Origin: Chthoniobacteraceae bacterium
GTDB lineage: Bacteria > Verrucomicrobiota > Verrucomicrobiia > Chthoniobacterales > Chthoniobacteraceae
Length of the DNA stretch: 63,028 nucleotides
Assembly: GCA_947479475.1 (NCBI GenBank)
Contig: CANJZW010000013.1
Span: 1-63,028 of the forward strand
Direction of reading: 5' to 3'
Shown: in pieces, positions 43,814-52,431 of the stretch
Layout: every line of letters starts with the position of its first letter
How positions within the stretch are numbered: position 1 is the first letter of the stretch
Program-made: the position numbers and the translations under genes
The notes under the pieces: model-generated
Database searches by the model: none
The model's input: the letters and a program-made list of their open reading frames with translations, nothing else
Told to the model about the DNA's origin: nothing

Positions 43814-44515
43814 TCAAGGGATATAAAGCTCCTGGCCGACCTTTAATTTGGTCGCGGCGTCGGAGGAATAGAAGTTTGCCTCGAGAATCTCGCGAGAGCG
43901 GCCCTTGTTTTTATAGTACTTGAGAGCAATGGTCGCCAGCGTCTCCCCGGAGGCAATCTTGTGGGTGCGAGCGCCGGGCGGGATGGGTTTTTGCAAAATC
44001 TCGCCCCCTTTGGCGACGGGCCCGCCTGCGGGCGGCGGAGTTTTGAGCAGCCGCATCTCTTCCAGAGTTTTGCGGAGTTTGAGATTTTCGTTTTTAAGCT
44101 TGGCCGCCTCCTCCTGAGTCAGCGGGGCCCCGTTGCCCAGTTGGGCCACCAATAACAACTCGCCCTCCTTCCTGTACGAACGAGCCCCCTTGGCAAAAGC
44201 GCCGTCGGGCGCCACCGCCACATACCGGTTAAAATGGTAAAGAGCCCCCAGCGGCTCCTTGAGGCGGTCGGCGTAAACATGCCCAAGCCGGTAGTGCGCC
44301 TCGGCCGTTTTTGGGGTGCCGTCCAAAACGGATTCATAAACCCGGATTGCACCTTCCAAATCATCGGTGCTAAGACGCTTATCAGCCTCGGAAAGAGCTT
44401 TTTGAAAACGAGCGTCCCCCATCCTGTCGCACCCCGTCAGCCCTGCGCAGGCTAGCGCCAGGAGGGCGACAAGAGCTGGGAAACGGGTCCGAAAAAAGGA
44501 GGGCGCTTTTTGCAT
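43814..44515 (-). CDS. LysM-domain lipoprotein with TPR segment
   Basis: A 233-aa envelope protein. The signal peptide ends in a lipobox (LTGC), so mature protein starts at Cys near residue 29. A TPR-like region follows (about 40-110, TAEAHYRLGHVYADRLKEPLGAL), then a coiled coil, then a C-terminal LysM module (THKIASGETLATIALKYYKNKG ... LKVGQELYIP) that binds peptidoglycan. The start is the Met of MQKAPSFF at 44515. It lies 13 bp downstream of the PPK2 stop on the same strand, suggesting a shared transcript. Confidence 0.82.
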   Translation of the reverse strand: MQKAPSFFRTRFPALVALLALACAGLTGCDRMGDARFQKALSEADKRLSTDDLEGAIRVYESVLDGTPKTAEAHYRLGHVYADRLKEPLGALYHFNRYVAVAPDGAFAKGARSYRKEGELLLVAQLGNGAPLTQEEAAKLKNENLKLRKTLEEMRLLKTPPPAGGPVAKGGEILQKPIPPGARTHKIASGETLATIALKYYKNKGRSREILEANFYSSDAATKLKVGQELYIP

Positions 44516-44528
44516 GGGGATTTCAATT

Positions 44529-45272
44529 TCAGCCCGTGATACCGGCGGCCTCCAGGGCTGCATTGACGGTCTGGACAACATTCACGCGCGCAAACCACTT
44601 AAAATTGGAAGGCAGAATTGTCCAGGGTGCCAGAGCGCTGGTTTTTTGAAACATCTCCTCGGCCGCATGGTTATGCTCGTCCCACTTCCGGCGGTTGCGC
44701 CAGTCTTCATCGGTTATTTTCCAATGCTTGTAGGGATCCGCCTCCCTTCGCTTGAAACGGGCAAGCTGCTCATCCTTGGAGATGTGCATATAGATCTTCA
44801 CCAAAACAGCCCCGTCTGCGGTGAGCAGCTCCTCAAACTGGTTAATTTCAGCGTATGCTCGCTTCCACTGGGCTTCCGTTGCAAACCCCTCGACACGCTC
44901 CACAAGCACTCGCCCGTACCAGGAGCGGTCGAATACCGCGAGTTGCCCGTATCTGGGCAGTTTGTTCCAAAACCTCCAGAGATAGTGGTGACCGTACTCC
45001 TCTTCGGTTGGTTTGATAACCGAATGCACCCGGAGCAGGCGGGGATCGAGGCGCTCCACCATGCGCCGGATTGCGCCGCCCTTGCCAGCGGCATCCGGGC
45101 CTTCAAACACCACGAGCAGGGAGCGTTTGGCTTCTGAAAGCGCCCTCTGGTGGGTGAGCAGGCGCAGTTGCGCGTGTTTCAGGGCCTTTTTGTACTCGTC
45201 CTCACGGAATTCCGTGTGGCTCAAAGCGTCCAGCTTCAGCCCTTTTTTCCAATGATAGTGACTTGAATGCAC
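44529..45272 (-). CDS. Polyphosphate kinase 2 family protein
   Basis: A single-domain PPK2 enzyme of 247 aa that transfers phosphate between polyphosphate and nucleotides. Walker A GPDAAGKGG near residues 58-66, the lid motif with Arg-rich segments (RMVERLDPRLLRV), Walker B DRSWYGRVLVERVEGF and FKRREADPYKHWKITDEDW are canonical. Its class (AMP, ADP or both as acceptor) cannot be read from the sequence alone. Its neighbours are a Trm112-like gene 24 bp upstream and a LysM lipoprotein gene 13 bp downstream. Confidence 0.92.
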   Translation of the reverse strand: MHSSHYHWKKGLKLDALSHTEFREDEYKKALKHAQLRLLTHQRALSEAKRSLLVVFEGPDAAGKGGAIRRMVERLDPRLLRVHSVIKPTEEEYGHHYLWRFWNKLPRYGQLAVFDRSWYGRVLVERVEGFATEAQWKRAYAEINQFEELLTADGAVLVKIYMHISKDEQLARFKRREADPYKHWKITDEDWRNRRKWDEHNHAAEEMFQKTSALAPWTILPSNFKWFARVNVVQTVNAALEAAGITG

Positions 45273-45296
45273 GGGCTTAAAACCTCTTAAAATAAA

Positions 45297-45539
45297 CTAC
45301 CCACAAAAGGGATGCTCCCCTTCCAACGGCAGCAACTCTTCTGCCAATAAAACCGGAATGCCACCGCGAACCGGGTAAACCGCCCGCAAGTCAGACCGTA
45401 CGAGCGCCGCCGACCACCCCGAGGTGTCCTTCCCTGCAAGCCCAGCGTCCGCAAACCCTTCCCGAGCCACAACCTTCAATGGAAGGCGAGTCAGAGGGCA
45501 GCGTAAGAGATTCACGAAGGTCAGGCTTGGAAGCTCCAT
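45297..45539 (-). CDS. Trm112/UPF0434-like small protein
   Basis: An 80-aa protein resembling YcaR/UPF0434: LLRCPLTRLPLKVV at the N-terminus and the conserved end RAVYPVRGGIPVLLAEE. Only one Cys is present in the N-terminal motif, so the zinc-ribbon form found in Trm112 partners of methyltransferases is not preserved. The start is the Met of MELPSLTF. It lies between the MoeB-like and PPK2 genes on the same strand. Function in bacteria is uncertain. Confidence 0.75.
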   Translation of the reverse strand: MELPSLTFVNLLRCPLTRLPLKVVAREGFADAGLAGKDTSGWSAALVRSDLRAVYPVRGGIPVLLAEELLPLEGEHPFCG

Positions 45540-45620
45540 AGGAATGGTAAGGCGCACTCCGGCGGGATAACCCGCTCGCAGCGGGATGACCCGCTCGATC
45601 AGCGGAGGGCTTGCCGAGAA

Positions 45621-46811
45621 TTAGTATTTGGGCACCGAAGCGTCAACGGTATCAGCCCAGGCCAATATGCCGCCTTCAACATTCCAGAGCTTCCCGAACC
45701 CCGCCTCTTGCAGCAACTTCAGAGCACGAGCCGAACGCACCCCAGATTTGCACTGGAGCACGATCTCATCCGCGCTATCGAGTTCGCTCATGCGCGCCGC
45801 CAATTCCCCCAGGGGAATCAGCCGGGCGCCAGGAATGCTGCAGATGTCGAATTCAAAGGGCTCGCGCACATCCAAGAGGACAAACCGATCCCCCCGGACT
45901 TGTTTGGCCTTCAGCTCAATGGCGCTGATCGTCGGAACCATCGTCTCCTCGGCCTCGGCCGCCTTCGCCTGCGGGATGCCGCAAAACTGCTCGTAATCGA
46001 CCAGATCAGTAATCGTTGGATTTTCACTGCACACCGGGCATTTCGGATCCTTCCGAAGCTTGAACTCGCGGAACTTCAGCTTCAGGGCGTCAAAGTGCAG
46101 AAGCCTTCCGATGAGAGGCTCTCCGATGCCCATGATGAGCTTAATTGCCTCAATCGCCTGGATGACACCGACCACCCCCGGTAAAACCCCCAGGACGCCG
46201 CCCTCAGCGCAACTCGGCACCATTCCGGGTGGAGGCGGTTCAGGGAACATGCAGCGGTAACAGGGCCCGCCGAGATGGGGCGCGAAAACGGTGGCCTGTC
46301 CATCAAACCGGAAAATGGAGCCGTAGACATTGGGTTTCTTCAGAAAGACCGAGACGTCGTTGGAACAATAACGCGTCGGAAAATTGTCGGTTCCGTCGAT
46401 GATCACATCATAGGGTTCCGCGATTTGACGGGCGTTTTCTGAAGTAAAAAATGCGTCATACAAATCCACCTGCACGTTCGGATTCACCTCCCGGATACTG
46501 TCCCGCGCAGAGTTGATTTTTTTGCGACCTACGTCCTTGGTGCCGTGGAGGATTTGGCGCTGGAGGTTGGAGAAGTCCACCGTGTCTCCATCCACAAGGC
46601 CAAGCCGGCCGATACCCGCCGCCGCCAGGTACAGTGCAATGGGAGAGCCAAGCCCCCCCGTTCCAATACACAAAACGCTTGCGGCCTTAAGGCGCTTCTG
46701 GCCCTCCATGGTCACCTCGGGCATGATCAGGTGGCGGGAATACCGGGCAATTTCGTCGTTGGAAAACTCGATCCGCTCAAGGCGACTAGGGTCAATAATG
46801 CTGTGGGCCAT
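45621..46811 (-). CDS. MoeB/ThiF-like adenylyltransferase with C-terminal rhodanese domain
   Basis: A 396-aa E1-like enzyme. The N-terminal domain adenylates the C-terminal Gly-Gly of a ubiquitin-like sulfur carrier: GTGGLGSPIALYLAAAGIG is the nucleotide-binding motif, DNFPTRYCSND the catalytic Cys region and CYRC/CPVC the structural zinc ligands. The C-terminal rhodanese (about 290-390) has the CKSGVRS loop with its catalytic Cys, so it can also donate sulfur. This domain order is the MoeZ/MOCS3 order. It could serve MoaD, ThiS or another carrier; moaD is 10 kb away in this window. Confidence 0.92.
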   Translation of the reverse strand: MAHSIIDPSRLERIEFSNDEIARYSRHLIMPEVTMEGQKRLKAASVLCIGTGGLGSPIALYLAAAGIGRLGLVDGDTVDFSNLQRQILHGTKDVGRKKINSARDSIREVNPNVQVDLYDAFFTSENARQIAEPYDVIIDGTDNFPTRYCSNDVSVFLKKPNVYGSIFRFDGQATVFAPHLGGPCYRCMFPEPPPPGMVPSCAEGGVLGVLPGVVGVIQAIEAIKLIMGIGEPLIGRLLHFDALKLKFREFKLRKDPKCPVCSENPTITDLVDYEQFCGIPQAKAAEAEETMVPTISAIELKAKQVRGDRFVLLDVREPFEFDICSIPGARLIPLGELAARMSELDSADEIVLQCKSGVRSARALKLLQEAGFGKLWNVEGGILAWADTVDASVPKY

Positions 46812-47078
46812 AAAACTCAGGAATGAGAAGGTAGCAGGACTTTAAGATTTGAAAAGATTCAGACGCAATTCGCTCCACAAAAAAGGTTTCCGCGTTGCAT
46901 TTACCTCCAGTCTGCACTTCCCAACAGGGCTTTGTCCCGTCTTAAGGGACATGCAGATTTCGTCATCCCTTTCGCATGAGGCGTAGGGCGACCGCCACAA
47001 TCCGAACAGACCCGCCGCAGGCCAGGCGGGACGCACTTTCAGGCATGATCTGAAGGGTACGCAATGCATGTGTGCACC
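46812..47078. other. Intergenic region upstream of the MoeB-like gene
   Basis: Spacer of about 270 bp between the MoeB-like start and the terminator of the RRM gene. It probably carries the MoeB-like promoter. A CCCGCC/GGCGGG hairpin at 47011-47030 is visible. No coding frame or RNA gene can be supported. Confidence 0.4.
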
Positions 47079-47119
47079 AATAAAAAGAGGCGGAGCCCTC
47101 AAAAGGGGCCCCGCCTAAA
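47079..47119 (-). terminator. Intrinsic terminator of the RRM protein gene
   Basis: AGGCGGAGCCC (47088-47098) pairs with GGGCCCCGCCT (47106-47116), one mismatch and a 7-nt loop; on the minus strand it is followed by CTTTTTATT. It lies 38 bp past the RRM gene stop. Confidence 0.85.
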
Positions 47120-47153
47120 ACTAGAGCGGACGTGAACCGACCGCTAAGTAAGA

Positions 47154-47597
47154 CTAGTAACGACTGCCGCCACGAAAGCTGCGATCACCACGATCACCGC
47201 CCCGGTCACCACGGCTTCCGCCGCGATCACCACCGCGGTCGAAGCTGCGAGGGCCACCGCCGCCGCCGCCGCCACCGCCACCGCCGCCGCCGCTGCTACG
47301 GCGTTCAAAGCCGCCGCCGCCGCCACCACCACCGCCCGGACCGCGAGCTTCGCGGGGACGTGCTTCGTTCACCGTCAACGGACGGCCTTCAATGTTCTGG
47401 CCGTGGAACCGGCTCACCGCTTCCTGCGCAGCAGCGTCAGTCGCCATGGTTACAAAGGCGAAACCACGCGACTTGTTCGTAAACTTGTCGAAAATGATCT
47501 GAACTTCAGTGACATCACCGACCTGGCGGAACAAATCCTCCAGTTCGCCTTCTGTCATCGTGAAAGCTAGATTGCCGACATACAATTTGGTACCCAT
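47154..47597 (-). CDS. Glycine-rich RRM RNA-binding protein
   Basis: A 147-aa protein with one RNA-recognition motif (residues 1-80: RNP2 LYVGNL, RNP1 RGFAFVTM) followed by a Gly/Arg/Ser/Asp tail with long glycine runs and RGG-type repeats (GDRGGSRGDRGGDRGD). This layout matches the cyanobacterial/PVC Rbp family and eukaryotic glycine-rich proteins, linked to RNA chaperone activity in stress or cold. A long leader of about 260 bp precedes it. It ends at a strong terminator, so it is monocistronic. Confidence 0.93.
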   Translation of the reverse strand: MGTKLYVGNLAFTMTEGELEDLFRQVGDVTEVQIIFDKFTNKSRGFAFVTMATDAAAQEAVSRFHGQNIEGRPLTVNEARPREARGPGGGGGGGGGFERRSSGGGGGGGGGGGGGPRSFDRGGDRGGSRGDRGGDRGDRSFRGGSRY

Positions 47598-47854
47598 TCC
47601 GTTTTCTCAATTAGCTGCCAAGCAAAGAATTCGGTAAGGTTTCCGGTCGTCGGATCTCAAGCGCTCAGAGCGGCGTCTTCGCCCCCTGCTCGCTCCCCGT
47701 TGCCGAGGCTCTGCTAGACTGAAAACGCAATCTACGGCGATGGCTTTAGTGTTGCAATGCTAAAAAGTGCTCAAAGTGAGCAAAAAACAAATCCGCGCCA
47801 CACCCAGCCTAAGCACCCCGATTCACCCCCTTGGCTCAAGACCCGCGCAATCAC
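47598..47854. other. Leader/upstream region of the RRM gene
   Basis: About 260 bp upstream of the RRM gene. It contains a small terminator-like hairpin, TGCTC/GAGCA with a 5-nt loop followed by CTTTTT on the minus strand (47762-47782). It may end leftover transcription from the pseudopilin gene or act in the leader. Lower GC near 47740-47800. No coding sequence is supported. Confidence 0.4.
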
Positions 47855-47890
47855 AGAAAAAAGGGCCCCAGTTTACTAGGGCCCCTCCTG
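47855..47890 (-). terminator. Intrinsic terminator of the pseudopilin gene
   Basis: On the minus strand a GC-rich stem built from GGGCCC-type arms (47862-47868 with 47879-47886, one bulge) is followed by TTTTTT. It lies about 100 bp past the stop of the pseudopilin gene. Confidence 0.7.
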
Positions 47891-47986
47891 AGCGTTTATC
47901 CTGTGGACGTTGATGGCCCACAAGTGTGGACTGTAAAGCCCACAAGAACCACCTAACACACCATTCGGGCACCCGGCCCGCTAGGA

Positions 47987-48628
47987 TCAATAAGGGAGTG
48001 CACACGTGGCCCCCTTGAGCCACGTGTCGCCAGTTTTGAGCGCGTTTTCCTGCCCGTCTGACTTGAGCTTTTTATCGGTCAAGGTCTCCTTGGCAGCGGA
48101 ACCGTTCACGCGCACCACGATGGCGCTCTTGCCCTCCCAAACCCCGCCATTCTCACTTTTTTTAGTAGAATAAATTCCATCCGTGGAGTTGGGTCCGTCG
48201 AAAATAAGAGGCCAGTTTTCACTACTTTCGCTGGTGAGGCCTGCAAAGTACGCCCAGTGGTTTTCCTTTTCCTTCAGCTTGATGGGATCCCCCGCCTCCG
48301 TCGTGGTGGGAGTCCAAGCGGAGCCCTTCACAATGAAGCTTTTTTTGTCCTTGATGTAGCCCGAGGAACCCACATCGGCGGGCATCAGCAAATTGAAGGC
48401 ATCGAGCGCCTTGTCCCCCGCAGGAAAACTCCCGTCGTGGTCGCTGGCGTAAAGTTTAAGCGCCATGGCCACGTTGCGGGCGCCGTTAAGAGCCTTCGCT
48501 TGATTCGCGTTAGTGAGAACGCCGTTAATCGCCGAAGGCGCTAAAGTGGCCAAGATACCGATGATCGTGATGACCACCAGCAGTTCAATCAGAGTGAAAC
48601 CATCGCGTTTCTGGACGAGTCTTTTCAT
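47987..48628 (-). CDS. Type II secretion/type IV pseudopilin-like protein
   Basis: A 213-aa exported protein with a class III (prepilin) leader: MKRLVQKRDGFTLIELLVVITIIGIL, with cleavage expected between Gly and Phe and the conserved Glu at +5. The helix of the pilin stalk follows, then a globular domain with AMALKLYASDHDGSFPAG resembling verrucomicrobial pseudopilins. No assembly ATPase, prepilin peptidase or secretin gene is near. Such orphan pseudopilins are numerous in Verrucomicrobia and Lentisphaerae. Confidence 0.9.
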   Translation of the reverse strand: MKRLVQKRDGFTLIELLVVITIIGILATLAPSAINGVLTNANQAKALNGARNVAMALKLYASDHDGSFPAGDKALDAFNLLMPADVGSSGYIKDKKSFIVKGSAWTPTTTEAGDPIKLKEKENHWAYFAGLTSESSENWPLIFDGPNSTDGIYSTKKSENGGVWEGKSAIVVRVNGSAAKETLTDKKLKSDGQENALKTGDTWLKGATCALPY

Positions 48629-48740
48629 AAAGGGGAATTATTTGGGGGTTACACTAATTATTCTAAGAAAACTGAGTGGCTGTTGCAAATGCAATCGCCC
48701 CGCACGAAGCGAACGGATGCCAATTAAATCTAAAACCCGC

Positions 48741-51002
48741 TTATATTGTTGTTGGAACGGAATCAAGCTTGGGAGCCTCCCACCGCAATCCGACAACCCC
48801 AAGAGGGGGCAAATGAAGCACTAACGAGTGAGCCCTACCCTGCCACGCGTGGTTGTCCGCCCAGACGCCTCCGTGATTTCCCACGTTCGACCCTCCGTAG
48901 GTCTCGGCGTCCGTGTTCAAGATCTCCGAGTAGAAACCGAGCGAGGACACCCCGATCCGGTAACCCATACGCGGCACGGGCGTTGCATTAACGACAAACA
49001 CCATCACGTCACCCCCCGCACTGCGGCGAAGGAAGGCGACCACCGAATGGTCGGCGTCGTGGAAGTCGATCCACTCAAAGCCCGCATAGCTGTCGTCAAG
49101 CTCGTAAAGGGCGGGTTCGTTTTTGTAGAGCCAGTTGAGGTGCTGCACCAGACGGCGCAAACCGTCGTGTTGGGGTGAGTCCAACAGATGCCAGTCCAGG
49201 CTCTTGTTGTGGTTCCACTCCGACCACTGGCCGAACTCGCCACCCATGAAAAGCAGCTTTTTACCCGGATGCGCATACATCCAAGCGTAAAGCAGGCGCA
49301 GGTTCGCGAACTTTTGCCACGGATCCCCAGGCATCTTATTGAGCATCGAGCCCTTACCGTGGACAACCTCGTCGTGGCTGAAGACGAGCATGAAGTGCTC
49401 ATGGAAGGCGTACAGCAGGGAAAAGGTGATCTCCCCTTGGTGAAAGCGCCGGTGCACCGGCTCCAGCGCCATGTAGTGGAGAAAATCGTGCATCCACCCC
49501 ATGTTCCACTTGAACCCGAAGCCCAGCCCCCCCAGATGGCTGGGACGCGAAACGCCAGGCCACGCGGTGGATTCCTCCGCGATGGTCATGATGCCCGGAA
49601 ATCGACTGTAACACACTTCATTAAACCGCTTTAAAAAGTGGATCGCCTCCAGGTTTTCGCGCCCGCCGTGGTTGTTCGGAACCCACTCGCCCGGTTTTCT
49701 GGAGTAGTCTAGGTAAAGCATCGAGGCCACGGCGTCCACGCGCAAACCGTCGATATGGTACTGTTCGAGCCAGAACAATGCGTTAGCGATAAGGAAGTTG
49801 CGTATCTCGTTACGGCCGAAGTTGAAAATCAGCGTTCCCCAGTCGCAATGCTCCCCCTGGCGAGGGTCCGCATGTTCGTAAAGCTTGGTGCCGTCGAAAT
49901 CCGAGAGTCCGTGGATGTCCTTCGGAAAATGGCCAGGCACCCAGTCCAGGATGATCCCGATCCCGTTCTGGTGGGCAAAATTGACAAAATACCGGAAATC
50001 ATCCGGCGTGCCGTGCCGGCTGGTGGGGGCGAAATAACCGGTGATCTGATAGCCCCACGAGCCCTCGAAGGGGTGTTCGGCGATGGGGAGCAGCTCCAGA
50101 TGGGTGTATCCCATGTCCTTAATATAGGGAATCAGCTGGTGGGCCAGTTCAATGTAGGTCAGGGCGCGGCCGCCGTCCTCGAGTTTGCGCCTCCAGGAGC
50201 TCAGATGCACCTCGTACACAGCGACCGGTGAGCGGTGCCACTCCTTTTTGGCCCGTTCCTCCATCCACGCCTCGTCGCTCCACCCAAACTGGTGCAGATC
50301 GTACACAAGGGAAGCCGTTTGAAGCCCGTTTTGGGAGAAAAAGGCGAAGGGGTCGCTTTTGAGGACCACCTGCCCGTGAGCATTTAGCACCTCAAACTTG
50401 TAGTGGGCCCCAGCTCCGATCCCGGGAATAAAAAGCTCCCACACGCCGCATTCCACCAACTTCCGGAGGGGATAAATCCTGCCATCCCAACCGTTGAAGT
50501 CGCCCACCACCGATACCCGCTTCGCGTTGGGCGCCCAAACCTGGAACACCGTGCCCGAAACCCCCTCCAGTTGCATGAGGTGCGCGCCCATCCTTTCGTA
50601 AAGATTCCAGTGCTGGCCCTCGGCAAAAAGATGGGCGTCAAAGCCGCTGAACACCCGCTCAAAAGTGTAGGGATCCTGGAAAGGCGCGCTCACCTCCCCC
50701 GATTTGTAAGTCACCTCCACCAAATAACGCAGAGGCGCAGTCAGATTCTCAAGAAGGATCTCAAACAAGCCGCTCTGTTCGGTTTTGGAAAGCTCAACGG
50801 GTTTCCAGCGTGCCGCTTTGGAGAGCTTTTCCGCAGGCAAAATCCGCACGCTCTCGGCGTCCGGTCTGAAAACACGCACCACCTGCCGGGCTCCCCAGGC
50901 ATGAAGCCCAAGAATTGCAAAGGGATCGCCGTGGGTGGCCTGAAGGAGCGCGTGCAGGGCGCCCGCGTCAAGGGTCGGGTGTTCGGGAGCCAGAGTGGTC
51001 AT
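48741..51002 (-). CDS. glgB: 1,4-alpha-glucan branching enzyme
   Basis: Forms the alpha-1,6 branches of glycogen. From the ATG of [10 protein letters not shown] at 51002 it is 753 aa. An N-terminal early-set domain precedes the CBM48 ([21 protein letters not shown], about residue 157). The GH13 barrel contains [10 protein letters not shown] with the nucleophile Asp (near 419), [14 protein letters not shown] with the acid/base Glu (near 472) and [13 protein letters not shown] with the third acid (near 540). Its start overlaps the stop of the glycosyltransferase gene by 4 bp (ATGA), so the two are coupled. No other glg gene is present here. Confidence 0.95.
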   Translation of the reverse strand: MTTLAPEHPTLDAGALHALLQATHGDPFAILGLHAWGARQVVRVFRPDAESVRILPAEKLSKAARWKPVELSKTEQSGLFEILLENLTAPLRYLVEVTYKSGEVSAPFQDPYTFERVFSGFDAHLFAEGQHWNLYERMGAHLMQLEGVSGTVFQVWAPNAKRVSVVGDFNGWDGRIYPLRKLVECGVWELFIPGIGAGAHYKFEVLNAHGQVVLKSDPFAFFSQNGLQTASLVYDLHQFGWSDEAWMEERAKKEWHRSPVAVYEVHLSSWRRKLEDGGRALTYIELAHQLIPYIKDMGYTHLELLPIAEHPFEGSWGYQITGYFAPTSRHGTPDDFRYFVNFAHQNGIGIILDWVPGHFPKDIHGLSDFDGTKLYEHADPRQGEHCDWGTLIFNFGRNEIRNFLIANALFWLEQYHIDGLRVDAVASMLYLDYSRKPGEWVPNNHGGRENLEAIHFLKRFNEVCYSRFPGIMTIAEESTAWPGVSRPSHLGGLGFGFKWNMGWMHDFLHYMALEPVHRRFHQGEITFSLLYAFHEHFMLVFSHDEVVHGKGSMLNKMPGDPWQKFANLRLLYAWMYAHPGKKLLFMGGEFGQWSEWNHNKSLDWHLLDSPQHDGLRRLVQHLNWLYKNEPALYELDDSYAGFEWIDFHDADHSVVAFLRRSAGGDVMVFVVNATPVPRMGYRIGVSSLGFYSEILNTDAETYGGSNVGNHGGVWADNHAWQGRAHSLVLHLPPLGVVGLRWEAPKLDSVPTTI

Positions 51003-52144
51003 GGGTGGTAAAGAAGTGGCAACCGCGAGAGAAGCGGTGCGATGTGGTTGTGGTAAATGGATGGCCATCGGTAGTCGCGAAGGATCTTCCTTCGTGCCAT
51101 AATCGTTTCGCGCTCCCTAATTCGGCTTATGAACCAAGCGGCAAGCTCGCCCACTGGGAGTTCCGGGTCGTAGGTTACCGCCCCGGGCAGAATACTCAAG
51201 GGTTCGCAATCCGGGCAAAAAACGAGCTTCCCGAAGACCCCCGCCTCCAGCACCGGGAGGCCAAAACCCTCGCGTTGGCCGGGGAACAAAAGTGCGTCGG
51301 CAATCTGGTAAAAGTCACAAAACTCCTTGGGGCCGATCTCCATCGTGTCCCCAAGGAAAAAAACCGCGTCCTGCAGCTTCAGGGAGGCCGTCAGTGTTTT
51401 GAGGTATTTCGCGTAGGCGGCGTGGGCCGGCGTCTGAAGGTCTTCGGCCCCGGTAAGGAGAATCTGGAGCCGGAAACCCTGTGCGCGGGCGGCGTGTGTG
51501 AGTTGAATGCCCAGCTCCAGCGTTTTTCTAGGCAGGATCCGCGCGGGATGCAAAAATACGGCATCCGCTTCCCACCAACCGCTAGCCTCGGCGAGAGCCG
51601 CAATTTTTGGAGAAAGCTGCAGGGTGAAGCCGGGATCCACCCCGTTCGGCACGATGGTGCAGGGAACTTCGAGCAATTCCTCCACCTCGCGCGCCCGGAG
51701 ATCCGAGACGGCCACATACTCCCATTCCGCGCAGGGAAGCGTAAACACCTTCGCATGCGGGGCGGAGCGGAGCGCGGCATAGTCTGGGTCTCCCAAGGCC
51801 AGGTCGTGCACCCAGCAAATCCAACGGGCGGAGGGCACCAGGGCGGGCAGGCGACGGAGCGCCTCCGTCAGGGCGGGCACGAATGGCATCGTGCAAACGT
51901 TGTGCATCAGGATCACGTCGGTGCCCGAAAGTGCGGAGCCCAGATACGTTGAAAATTCATCGGCCGAGGCCGCCCTGGAGAGCGGGATGTGGGTATCGGC
52001 TCCCGAGGCCATTCCGCCCCCCTCAAAACACGCGAGGCTCACCGTATGCCCCCTGGCGCGCAGAAGGCGGATCTGCTCCCCCACAACCCGTTCCACGCCA
52101 CCGGCAAGTGGCGGCGCTGTAAAGTGAATCAGAGCAATTTTCAA
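50999..52144 (-). CDS. GT4-type glycosyltransferase
   Basis: A 381-aa retaining glycosyltransferase of the GT-B fold. The N-terminus reads [22 protein letters not shown], a classical GT4 opening with the glycine loop; the C-terminal nucleotide site has [13 protein letters not shown] and the EX7E-type motif [12 protein letters not shown]. The chosen TTG start at 52144 gives LKIALIHF. The longer frame reaches 52369 but reads through the antisense strand of the tRNA at 52257-52331, which makes it implausible. It is coupled to glgB by an ATGA overlap, so it may act in glycogen or alpha-glucan metabolism, though sugar specificity is unknown. Confidence 0.85.
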   Translation of the reverse strand: MKIALIHFTAPPLAGGVERVVGEQIRLLRARGHTVSLACFEGGGMASGADTHIPLSRAASADEFSTYLGSALSGTDVILMHNVCTMPFVPALTEALRRLPALVPSARWICWVHDLALGDPDYAALRSAPHAKVFTLPCAEWEYVAVSDLRAREVEELLEVPCTIVPNGVDPGFTLQLSPKIAALAEASGWWEADAVFLHPARILPRKTLELGIQLTHAARAQGFRLQILLTGAEDLQTPAHAAYAKYLKTLTASLKLQDAVFFLGDTMEIGPKEFCDFYQIADALLFPGQREGFGLPVLEAGVFGKLVFCPDCEPLSILPGAVTYDPELPVGELAAWFISRIRERETIMARRKILRDYRWPSIYHNHIAPLLSRLPLLYHP

Positions 52145-52256
52145 CGGATAAAAGAAGGCAGCCGAGGTGCGGGAGCGACTCCATTTAATCTGCACCGCAA
52201 ACTCTCTGCTTGCAATCCTAGGGGTGAAAGAGGGATGTTTGCCACCCGTTTTCGTG

Positions 52257-52331
52257 CCAGGGTAGCTCAGAGGTAGAGCAGGGGACTCATAAGCCCTTGG
52301 TCGGGAGTTCAAGTCTCCCCCCTGGTACCAT
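52257..52331 (+). tRNA. tRNA with anticodon CAU (Met or Ile2)
   Basis: A complete 75-nt cloverleaf with encoded CCA. Acceptor arm GCCAGGG pairs with CCCTGGT (first pair is G-U), D-arm GCTC/GAGC, anticodon loop CTCATAA with CAT at 52289-52291, T-arm GGGAG/CTCCC with loop TTCAAGT. The anticodon stem closes with an A-G apposition next to the loop. A CAU anticodon can be elongator Met or, with lysidine, Ile2; the variable region TGGTC and D-arm resemble E. coli Ile2, but this is not decisive. An initiator is unlikely because the first base pair is formed. Confidence 0.93.
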
Positions 52332-52431
52332 TTCGGCACACCCCGCACAGGGCCTGTGCGCCACCTCACCCCGCCTCCCGTGCGGAGCTTCAGAGAGAAA
52401 GGTGTACCCTCCCCCTCTCCAAAGTATCGGT

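Noticed and set aside
47144..47332. Alanine/valine-rich frame opposite the RRM gene
   Set aside because: It is a product of the glycine-rich repeat codons read in a different phase.
52145..52369. N-terminal extension of the glycosyltransferase containing [20 protein letters not shown]
   Set aside because: This is the antisense translation of the tRNA gene at 52257-52331, a common artefact; the start was moved to the TTG at 52144.
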